Assembly (NCBI GenBank): GCA_032164295.1
Contig: JAJHTX010000013.1
Span: forward strand, 1,240,001-1,304,000
Direction: 5' to 3'
Source: Inonotus obliquus
Lineage: Eukaryota > Basidiomycota > Agaricomycetes > Hymenochaetales > Hymenochaetaceae
DNA length: 64,000 nucleotides
Numbering within the stretch: position 1 is the stretch's first letter; each line of letters opens with the position of its first letter. Below the pieces are notes generated by a model, which made no database searches, was not told where the DNA came from, and saw only the letters and a list, made by a program, of their open reading frames with translations. A program made the position numbers and the translations under genes. Below, piece after piece: positions 1 through 9,515 of this stretch.

Positions 1-2230
1 GGGATATTGTGTCGTGAAAGGAGAAGGGAGTGACTACGTCCACGGCTGCCTGGCAGTTAGCGCAGAGCAAAGCAGCACCGCGCATCATCAGCCCAGAAAG
101 ATATTGACGCTTCAACACGGAGTGCTGGAAGCACTTGATGAAGTGATTGAAATGCATACGCGTATCTTTGAAGGTATTGTCTATGACATCCTGTATCCCA
201 TCGATTTCCCCAAATAGAGCACGTAGGAAGTCGGGAACGGTAAATACACGATCCCACTCGAGTAATGTCGGTTCTACTGGATGGCGGAGGTACCCTGGGG
301 GCTCGGTCGAGAAGGATGCAGCATCGCGTAGCCTTACACTCTTCCACATTTCCTCGTTATTCTTCCTGGAGACAGCTTCGTCCCTCGCCAGAAGCAAGAT
401 CAGAAGCGCCACTAATTCACCTCTGTCACCTTTATTTACTGAGAAGCCGCCAAGAATGATTTTCATTGCAGGGACAATCATGTCGACGCGGTTCTTCATT
501 ACCACGAACGATGCTTCTGAGAGAACCGGCTCCGAAGAAGACATGCTAACCATAGATTCGTCTTCTGGGTCAAGGCGCACACATATGCGCATATGGTTCT
601 CCACAAATCTATACTGAAACGGACTTGTACTTTGAAATTCGATGGGGAGCCGGTGGCAGAGACATGCTATCATCTGGTCGTCGGTGATGTGCCACGAATC
701 GTCTATTGCGGTCCAATTGAGAAGTTTTATGACTACGAAGCGCATCGCGTCACGGCGAACCAGGAACTTCGCTTGCGCATCGTCGTAATCGTCTGTAGAC
801 AATGCAGAGGTTGAAATTTCGCCGCGTGAGATGGCGACCTCACTCGTCCACTTGTCAACACGCGTCGCCCACCTGGATCGCATCGATCATAAGTAACATT
901 CTCGGAGCGGTGCAGGGTGTTACACATACAGGGGTCTTCCCAGGTGCATCATGGTCCATTCCGATGCTGCTTTCTGGACTGTCATCTCTCCTTCAGCAAG
1001 TGCAATTTTTTCAGCGTCAAAACCATCAAAGATGCATCCTGTGAATGCAGGGTTTAATTTTAAACGCCTCTCCGTAATCCTCGCCGATCCATCTGGGAGT
1101 CCGGACGGGGACAAGAACGGCGCGATACGACCAGTCGTAGACAGGAATAAGGTGAAGAAAGGAACAGCCCTCAGTGAATTTAGCCGTCTACGGAGAGTGT
1201 TAAAGATAGGAGGGTTTCCGCTGCCATCTTGCCTAGTGGTGAGCATCGCAGATTCGTCGAACGCAATAACGAAGACCAGCTCGGACGACCCTTTTGTTTG
1301 TAGCGACTTAAGCTTGTTGGTAAGAGACTTGCCAGCCTGTGCCTGGCCCAGAGTCCCTCGCTTAGCCGAATCAGTGGCTGGCTGTTGAGATTCTCTTAGA
1401 AACATATGAAGTACAAGGAAGTGAAGGGACGCACAGAACCGATGAGCTTAAGAGCTCGGTTGATTACTTCTGTGTAAAACCCAAGGCGATAGTCGTTAGG
1501 TTCCTCGTATGATTGACCTTCTGTCATGAGTCGCCTGAACGTGGCTGAGACCTCACGATACATGCCCCGTGGATTCGAGTTTCCGGGTCGGATATCAAGA
1601 ACGATTTTTTCTATTCTCGACTCCGTTATCGCAAAGAGTGCCGAAAAGAATGCGTCTATCCGGTTAATTGCATAAGGCTCGTTGAGCTGTCGTGGCGTAG
1701 TCGGCAGAAGTCGCATCGACTCCAACAAGTACTGTCGAACATCAGCATCGGCTGGTGGAAAGCCTGGATAAACAAAACAGTCTGAGGTTGCTCCGTAATG
1801 TCGCATAAAGTGACCTACCACTTGTCCTTGCGCGTCTCAGACATATAGGAATGACGAAATGTTCGGTGCCGAGTTGATCAACCATACGCGATTTTCCGGT
1901 GCCAGATGATTGAATGATCGCGCACATGTTTGCATACCGGTCCTTGTGCCTCGTCTCGTAGGCGTACAACCTTTTAATATGTTTCCAAAGTTCCTCGTGC
2001 AGTTCCCCTTCGTATGGGATCTCCCATGCGGCAATGGTTGCTGAATGAAACATCCATTAATCAGAGAAGAAGGTCAATGTAGTCTTTCGCACCTCTCTCC
2101 TGTGCTTCACGCTCGTCCGCAGTTTCGCAACTAGACCCCGCAACGACAAGGGGCTGGGGCTGAAAAAATGCTTGCGGAGAGTCAATCAACGCGGCCTCAA
2201 ACATGTAAATCACGACTCACGGTCATTCAT
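1..2230. repeat. Left copy of tandem segmental duplication
   Basis: This stretch matches 5441-7673 almost continuously at an offset of 5440-5443 bases; for example, window base 1 matches about 5441. Small substitutions and a few short indels separate the copies. The left end lies outside the window. Similarity stops just upstream of the exon 1 donor at 2220. Confidence 0.9.
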
Positions 2231-2605
2231 GAATTCCATGACATCGTCTACCCAAGTAGCTTCACCAATGGAAGTGTCTGCTAGCAAATTGTCTAGCTTT
2301 TGCAGCAAATCGTTGCGTTTGTCTTCATGAAGTATATTCAATCGGGAAGTACAGGTGGCGCGGTCTAAGAGACTTTTGTCCACTTTTGTATCCATACCCT
2401 GATCCATACACGTCGAGAGGAATGCTACTACCGCTGCCGCGATGAGAGGTACTACGAACTCCTGTTCCTCAGACTCTTTAATTTTCAGGGCATTGGATAA
2501 ATGGTTCTTGGCTTTGCTCAGTTTCTCCTGCCAGGAATTGGTTGTGTGGACGTCAGCGACCATATCAGAGTCGAGATCAGAGCTGCCTTGGTCAGACTTA
2601 TTCAT
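1..2605 (-). pseudogene. Large P-loop NTPase gene, copy A (Crinkler/RHS-like), partial at left edge, probably disabled
   Basis: Homologous exon by exon to copy B at 4671-7673. Equivalent exons are 2221-2605, 2093-2137, 1819-2040, 1468-1763, 930-1405 and 1-872; the last is open and runs off the window. Exon 1 (ATG at 2605) gives about 128 residues, with a region near FVVPLIAAAVVAFLST, that copy B lacks; an exon further upstream is possible. The Walker A-like SSGTGKSRMVDQL (about 1890-1930) and Walker B-like VFVIAFDESAML (about 1240-1290) are intact. Two acceptors that are CAG in copy B are changed here: CGG at 2138-2140 and CAT at 1406-1408. Nearby alternative acceptors for the first (ending at 2160 and 2154) break the frame. 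I therefore call it a probable pseudogene. Family naming rests on memory of basidiomycete proteins with the SGTGKSR and GRPLW motifs; no function is proven. Confidence 0.55.
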
Positions 2606-4395
2606 GACCTCCTTGGTTGATAAACTTGTAATCTCTGTGCACGTAAGGATGGTGGGAAGGTTCAAGTTGTTGTTGGTTGTCCAGCCGCACCATCGCTCCT
2701 AGATACTCACGTGCTTTCGCAGTTCCCACTTCCTTCCTGGGTGGGAATGTTATGCTGCTTTAGGAATAACATGGTCACTCACTGCACTGTGCCAATGTAA
2801 CATATTCCTTGCATAGTGTGGAGTGTGGATGGGACGAAGAAGGCGATGTACCGGCAGCCTCAAGGGCCTTGACATGAGCTTTGAACCACCTCAGACACCT
2901 CTATGTTCATCGTAGGTTTATTTCCTCTCTTCAGCCACCCACCATCTCTACCTTAATCACCTGAACAACCCTGCAGAATTTCGACACCCATTTCAAGTAC
3001 GGGACAACGATGAAATACTATTGCTAGTGCTTTTGTTAAGGGGGCGCATGCGAAAGAAGGAAGAAGAGCAGGAGCGTAAATGACCGAGTCTAAATCATCT
3101 GTGAGGTCAGTAGCTCCGTGTTCTATGACTCGTTCGACTCGTATGCTTTGTTCATTGTCGTCTTCTGTAGCAGCAAAGACCCACGTCGCCTCCCTTCTGC
3201 ATGGGCACTCCTTAACTCACGTCTTCATCTTCAACTCGCTCACAGTCTCAAGCTCACTTACATTCCCACTCGCATTCATGAAGGCCATCACAATGTGGAG
3301 AAATTGCTGTAGGAATTGCGAGCGGGTCACGGGCGGTGTCCCCGTCCAAAGCGGGGGGGTGTGCCTTTTATCAGCTACTTTGACTTTGGGTCGCAGGAGC
3401 TGACTCGAAAGTGCAGCAATTCTCGTTAGCTTTGGCTCCGTAAATGGCTCAAGCGACAAGACATCCGCCTCTTCTTCACAACACCGGCACCCACACCGCC
3501 TCCCTCCAGATCCGAGTCTCGGCCTGTGCAGTGGTTTGGCTCCTTAGAAGCAATGCAAATCGATATCTCAGCGGCGGCAAGCCGTCACTGGCATTTAGTG
3601 CCTCAGACTAATCGTCGTCTTCGAGCGAGTCATGATCATCCACACCTGCTGCGGCATCAACAAGGAGTACGACGTCTGCCGCAACGCACAAACCGAAAGC
3701 CGATGTCTCATCATTTTCTGAACTCCGAGCCGCGGCACTGAGTACCTGGTCGAGCTATTGCAAAAAGAAATGTGTATGCTTGATCTAGAATGTAAACTCA
3801 CTGCTCGAAGGAAACGGAGAGTCCGCTCCAGTTGTGGCGCCAACTAGTTCGACAATCGATTGCGGACAACGGTGATGAACAAGGGGAAGGCGAGGGACGA
3901 TTGTGTGAGTCTCCGAAGTTACCTTCTCTGGCGGAACCCCATAAAGAATACTGTCCTTCACAGTCCACGTCGACATTTATCCAACGAGTGGTCATGCGAC
4001 GCAGCATGACTGCACGCACACCAATGCATCTCTCTTCGGGCTCTTATATTCATACCAGTTCCATCTCTTCCTCATCTTGCAAGCAGCCATATATATTAGA
4101 CTGCAGCATTTTCACTTCTCTCCACACTGCAGCGAACCGTCGTGCCCAAACAGACCCGGTAGCACTTGATATTCGATGAACTTCAGAAACTGATTTATTC
4201 AGGTGCGGCCCTTGGGAATTTGATACATAGAGTCATCCGTTGCATATGCAGGCATGCTACTCCAGGACAGGGAGGCCATCATTTCTTACGGCATCAAGAA
4301 ACGGGTTTCATTGTTCTCGCAAGAGATTCTCTTAGAAACAAGCCAACATTTAGTTTCGACTCGTTGTAATAGAATACGCTCGTTTGAGGCACACA
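2606..4395. other. Intergenic stretch between the NTPase copies
   Basis: About 1.8 kb upstream of copy A and downstream of copy B. A donor-like GTGAGT with a later CACAG upstream of 2605 (about 2640-2710, minus) could mark an extra 5' exon of copy A. Elsewhere only short open frames in unrelated phases are seen, none with a recognisable motif. The segment at 3800-4180 is open on the plus strand but shows no family signature. Confidence 0.4.
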
Positions 4396-4670
4396 TCACT
4401 GCTTCCCCTTCCCTAATCGTGTGAGATGCGTGTTTTGTGAGTATTTGCATAAGACAGAGTAAATTAGGGAGCGGGAACTTTCTGACCGAAGGTTAGAGAG
4501 AATCACTATGTTCATGAGCTTTCCCGATTGCATTGCAGGTAGAGTACAAAAGATACGATACAAACTTTCACGTGTCAGGACGTGTCCCTTCAGCTTCAGC
4601 ATTTTCTCTCGCTTTGACTCAATACTCTTTCCAATGTGTAAATACAGTGCAAGGAAAAAATCGTACTTTA

Positions 4671-7600
4671 TCAATCATTCCTGAAACGTGGGCTCTGACG
4701 CGCAGGTGCCTTGCCTTTTCCCTTTCCCTCCCTTGTTTCTTCACCTGTCCCCATTCCGTTTCCCTTCCCTGCACCCTTCCCTGCACCCTTTCTCGTCCTC
4801 TTTCGCTTCCTTCCTTCCTTTCCCTTTCTCGCTGTATTCGCCTGGTCGCTCGACGTGGTTGCCTGAATTGATTCAGTGGCCGAATCGGAGTCAAGCTCCC
4901 TCTCGCCACTCCACAAATTATTCAGCTGTGAAACCTGCTTCGCTATCTCAAGCAGTTCCGGCCGTGCTGATTTTTCTCTACCGATATTGAGTTTTGGGGA
5001 GAATTTCCAGAATGCCGGGTCGTCCCCCAAACAAGGAGTCATATGTCGCAGAAAATCTTTGGCTTCGTTTTCGCCTGGGGGAATATATGGAACTTTCCAT
5101 CCCTGCGAATGCTCAAGCAGGGAATACCAGCTTGCGTGTGGGATGCTGGATGCTCCCTGAATACAAGGGAGAATGTCGCTGTTGATACCGGCACACCAGA
5201 TGTCCACCGCGAGGTAGCTTTTTCCACCTTCAATCTCGACGGACGTTACCCTTCCTGTGACGGAAGGCTTCGAGGCTGCCAAAGCAAAGACGACCCTCAC
5301 AACGGGTGGTAGATATGTAGTCTTTTCGTCGACGATGCCAAGCCTGTGCTGTTCCATAGCGTCGATAAGTCCCCATTTAGGTACGTGAGTATATTTTGGA
5401 TCGTTCTTTATCTGAAACAGCATGCCGCTAGTGAGGATACGGGATATTGTGTCGTGAAAGGAGAACGGAACGACTGCGTCCACGGATTCCCGGGAATCAG
5501 GGCAGAGCAGAGCAGCACCGCGCATAATTAGGCCAGCTAGATATTGACGCTGCAATACGGATTGCTGGGAGCACTTGATGAAGTGGTTGAAGTGCATGCG
5601 TGTATCTTTGAAGATGGTGTCTATATCTTCCTGTATCTCCTCCATTTCTCCAAATAGAGCGCGTAGGAAGTCGGGAACAGTAAATACGCGATCCCACTCG
5701 AGTAATTTCGGTTCTACCGCATGGTGGAGATCCCCGGAAGACTCGTTCGAGAGAAATTCAGCATCGCGTAGCCTTATTTTCTTCCACATATTCTCGGTAT
5801 TTTTCCTGGAGACAGCTTCGTCCCTCGCCAGAAGCAAGATCAGAAGCGCCACTAATTCACCTCTGTCACCTTTATTTACTGAGAAGCCGCCGAGTAGGAT
5901 CTTCATCGCAGGGAGAATCTTGTCTACGCGGTTTTTCATTACCACGAACGATGCTTCTGAGAGAACCGGCTCCGAAGAAGATGTGCTAACCATGGTTTCG
6001 CCTTCCGGGTCAAGACTCACACATATGCGCATGTGGCTCTCCACGAATCTATACTGAAATGGACAATTATCTTGAAATTCGATGGGGAGCCGGTGACAGA
6101 GACATGCTATCATCTGGTCGTCGGTGATGTACCACGAATCGTTTATTGAGGTCCAATTGAGAAGTTTTATGACTGCGAAGCGCATCGCGTCACGGCGAAG
6201 CAGGAACTTCGCGTAAGTCTCGTGGTAATCGTCTGTGGACAATGCAACGGATGAAATCTCGGCGCCTGGGCTGGCGACCTCACTCGTCCAATTCCACTTG
6301 TCAACACGCGTCGCCCACCTGGATCGCATCAATTATGAGTAACATTCTCGGAACGGTGCAGGGTGTTACACATACAGGGGTCTTCCCAGGTGCATCATGG
6401 TCCATTCCGATGCTGCTTGCTGGACTGTCACCTTCCCTTCATTGAATGCCATTCCTTCGGTATTGAAAGCATCAAAGGTACATCCTGTGAAGGCAAGGCT
6501 CAATTTCAGACGCCCGTCCGGACTTCTCGTCGATCCACCTGGGAGTCCGAGTGGGCACAAGAGCTGCGCGATACGACTCGTCGTAGATAGGAACAAGGTG
6601 AAAAAAGGAACAGCCCTCAGTAAATTTAGCTGTCTACGGAGAGTGCCAAAGATAGGAGGACCCTCGCTGTCATCTTGACTAACGGCGAGCATCGCAGATT
6701 CGTCGAACGCAACAACGAAGACCAGCCCGGACGACGGATTTACTTGTAGCGACTTAAGCTTGTTGGTAAGAGACTTGCCAGCCCGTGCTGGGCTCAAAGT
6801 CCCTCGCTTAGCCGAATCAGTTGCTGGCTGTTGAGATTCTCTTAGAAACATCTGAAGTACAAGGAAGTGACGGGACGCACAGAACGCATGAGCTCAAGAG
6901 CTCGGTCGATTACTTCTGTGTAAAACCCAAAGCGATAGCCGTTAGGTTCCCTGAATGATTGACCCTTTGTCATGAGTCGCCTGAACTTGGCTGAGACCTC
7001 AGAATACATGTCCGGCGGGTTCGAATTTTTGGATCGGATATCAAGACCGATTTCTTCTATTTTCGACTCCGTTATTGCAAAGAGTGCCGAAAAGAATGCG
7101 TCTATCCGGTTAATTGCATAAGACTCGTTGAACTGCTCTTCCCTTGTCGGCAGAACTCGCATTGAGTCCAGCAGGTACCGTCGAACCTCAGCATCGGCTG
7201 GTGGAAAGCCTGGATAAACAAACAGACCGTCTGAGGTTGTTCCCTAATGTCGCATGCAGTGACCTACCACTTGTCCTTGGGCGTCTCAGGCATATAGGAA
7301 TGGCGAAGTGTTCGGTGCCGAGTTGATCAACCATGCGTGATTTTCCGGTGCCAGATGATTGAACTATCGCGCACATGTTTGCATACCGAGCCTTGCCCTT
7401 CGTCTCAGGTTCGTACAACCTAGAGATATGATTCCAAAGTTCCTCGTGCAGTTTCCCTTCATATGGGATCTCCCATGCACCAATGGTTGCTGAGTGAAAC
7501 GGCCTTAGATTAGAGCGCAAAGTCCGTGTAGTCTGCCGTACCTCTCTCCTGTGCTTCATGCTCAAACGGGATGTCGTAACTATATCCTGCAAAGGGTTGG

Positions 7601-7673
7601 TGCAGATAAGATATTTGCGGAAAATTAATCGACACGTCCTTTAACATGAAAATTACAACTCACTGTTATTCAT
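4671..7673 (-). CDS. Large P-loop NTPase, copy B (Crinkler/RHS-like), N-terminally shortened
   Basis: Six-exon model on the minus strand: 7664-7673, 7542-7586, 7268-7489, 6914-7209, 6376-6851 and 4671-6318. All introns are GT-AG (52-77 bp), exon lengths sum to 2697, and the product is 898 residues. The N-terminal third carries Walker A-like SSGTGKSRMVDQL and then Walker B-like VFVVAFDESAML. The junction between exons 5 and 6 creates GRPLWATRVDKW, a motif I associate with a large basidiomycete P-loop NTPase family often annotated Crinkler- or RHS-like. The C-terminal tail is strongly basic (Lys/Gly/Arg repeats ending in SPRFRND), as in nuclear or nucleic-acid-binding proteins. The first exon is only 10 nt and ATG 7673 lies at the duplication breakpoint, so the protein lacks the roughly 128-residue N-terminus coded in copy A. 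Whether ATG 7673 is used is unknown. The 6852-6913 intron is the least certain. Confidence 0.6.
5441..7673. repeat. Right copy of tandem segmental duplication
   Basis: Partner of 1-2230. Similarity ends abruptly at about 7673, inside the last bases of the copy A exon 1 equivalent, which fixes the duplication junction. Beyond it the sequence is unrelated to the region upstream of copy A. Confidence 0.88.
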
Positions 7674-7834
7674 GAGTTCGAGCCTGTTGTTGTCTGTCCA
7701 CAAAGCCACAAGGAAAGAAAGACGAAGAAAGCCAGTGGATAACACGTGCTGGACTCAGCTATCTTTGGCTGTTGGCTTTAGGAATTATGTAACAATTCCC
7801 CCAACTGGTAATAGACAACCAGGCAGGCGAAAGT

Positions 7835-7960
7835 TTATTTCTGACCTGGGGAAATTTAGGTCGGAACGTGAAAGCCCTCCATCTGATTGGTTGATTTACA
7901 CTCCAGATATGATTTCTGATGGCGTGAGAATGATTTTTTGCCCAGTGAAGTTGATGGGGG
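7835..7960 (+). repeat. Dispersed ~120-bp repeat, copy 1
   Basis: Clear similarity to 40305-40428, including the shared strings AGGTCGGAACGT, CTCCATCT, TATGATTTCT and GACGTGAGAATGATTTTT (one or two changes). The copies are 32 kb apart and lack a coding signal. No terminal inverted repeat or target duplication was found, so the class is unknown. Confidence 0.7.
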
Positions 7961-8016
7961 AAAATCCAGGGCATGCTTGAAAACCTAAGGTGATTCAACA
8001 AAGAATTGTGGACATA

Positions 8017-8140
8017 GGCCTGCTAGCTCAGTTGGTTAGAGCGTAGTGCTAATACTAAAGTGAAATCTGACCTGCACAAGGTATAAAACCCTTGTCAAGG
8101 GGTTACGCTAAGGTCACAGGTTCGATCCCTGTGCAGGCCA
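8017..8140 (+). tRNA. tRNA-Ile (anticodon AAU) with a 50-nt intron
   Basis: Acceptor arm GGCCTGC (8017-8023) pairs with GCAGGCC (8133-8139), with discriminator A8140. The D arm GCTC/GAGC is at 8026-8042. Anticodon stem TAGTG (8044-8048) pairs with CGCTA (8106-8110), including one T-G pair. The loop reads C T A A T A before the intron, giving anticodon AAT at 8051-8053. The intron, 8055-8104, sits at the canonical 37/38 position; A8105 is position 38. The variable loop is AGGTC, the T stem ACAGG/CCTGT and the T loop TTCGATC. Box A and box B are intact. The terminal CCA is not encoded, as expected in eukaryotes. Confidence 0.95.
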
Positions 8141-8320
8141 TTTAAGTCCATGATGGTTTTACCCTCTCAAGGAGGATAATTCAGCACATAAGCTGTGTAA
8201 TACTGGTAATCTATTCAAATCATTTTCATCGAGACTGGACTGGATCGGTCGTGTAGATCATTACATAACAGTTCACTATGTAGGCAACTACAAGGTGTTG
8301 TGCGTCGCTTCGGTAACATG

Positions 8321-8983
8321 TACAGTAATTCACCATTCCTTTGAACACCAATTACTTTTTCATTTGCACGACCTCTCCCCCTCGATTATTTGCACATTTT
8401 ATTTCATGTATCGAAATGGCACACTGAAACATACTTGAGCGAATTTTCTCAGTGTCTGGAATGGAATGGTTAGATTAATACAAAGAAAAGAAAAACGGAG
8501 GGATTTTGGACCAAAAACCACTCCTTTGAACACCCCGTCGCCTAATCAATTTGTTACCCCTGTCTCGGCAAGTAACACTTTACGTCATCTAATTTTCTTA
8601 CTTATCACAAGAAACTATGACTTGTGACGATTGCCTGCTACATAGAAATCGCAATTCTTGTCCAAATTGCCTCGGAGAACACGGAATATGTGCATGAGAC
8701 ACTGGAGAATATGAATAATAGCCCAGATTTCCCAAAACTTTAAATATTATTATGTGAGGGAATTTGGATGGAGAAACATGGTTAGAAATTGCTCTGATTT
8801 CTGCAATGTCGATTTTTTTGACATTTAACTGCTAAGCCAAATTCTACAAAACTTTATATGAGGGTAGATCAGATATGTTGGAGTATGCTGTAATGTTTTC
8901 AGGCGAGAAGATGGAGAATTGCGGGAGAAAATGCCAGGTGTTCAAAGGAGTGGTGGTGTTCAAAGGAACGGTGAATTACTGTA
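8321..8983. mobile_element. MITE 1, TA-flanked, mariner-like, non-autonomous
   Basis: Terminal inverted repeats of 27 nt at 8323-8349 and 8955-8981 differ by one base and begin CAGTAATTCACC. Each outer end abuts TA (8321-8322 and 8982-8983), the target duplication of Tc1/mariner elements. An 18-nt core is repeated inside each end: ACCACTCCTTTGAACACC at 8517-8534 and its exact reverse complement at 8937-8954. The inner repeat lies 185 nt from the outer core on the left but directly adjacent on the right. The interior has no transposase frame. Confidence 0.85.
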
Positions 8984-9515
8984 ACGGAGGTTTGTCGTAT
9001 GAATCTCGGGCAAGTGTTGGGGCCAGGTTGCTCCACGCCGGATTAGTTGCTTGTTTTGCGGCCCGCAACGTGAAAACCTTGGTTGGTAGCATCAATCTCT
9101 GGCACCGCTGAAGGCAGCGCTCTTCAATGGGTTTCCTACTCACAGTCGGTCGCTGAGACACTAGTGAAGGAACCACGACTGACAACTGGGAGTGGCATAG
9201 TCATATCAAACAATACTGGGATTACATATACATACTCGTGGGTGCGGTGCTGTGTGTTAGTTTGTTACGATAGGCCTGAAGGATGGGGTAGGGCGCAGGA
9301 AAGAGAAGGGAATAAATTGATCCAATGATCCGAAAGGGGAATAATAGTGAGTGATCGTAGAATAGAGTATGATGTATGAAATATAGCAAAGCAATGCGAA
9401 GAGGGAAGAGGGAGGGAGGCACAGCCTGTACCTTATAACTCCTGCACTTCTGTTTCTTTATCCATCCAGATTCCTAGCGCGTATCCGTTGTTTCGTCTAC
9501 AACCACATCTCACAT
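8984..9515. other. Short intergenic stretch
   Basis: 532 bases between MITE 1 and the stop codon of the F-box/WD40 gene. It must hold that gene's 3' UTR. No conserved frame or RNA gene was seen. Confidence 0.5.

Noticed and set aside
4326..4343. 18-bp match of 4326-4343 to 1389-1406 and 6834-6851
   Set aside because: The match does not extend into flanking sequence on either side, so it is not evidence of a third NTPase copy.
8875..9111. 78-codon frame across the right end of MITE 1
   Set aside because: It reads through the terminal repeat and has no family signature.
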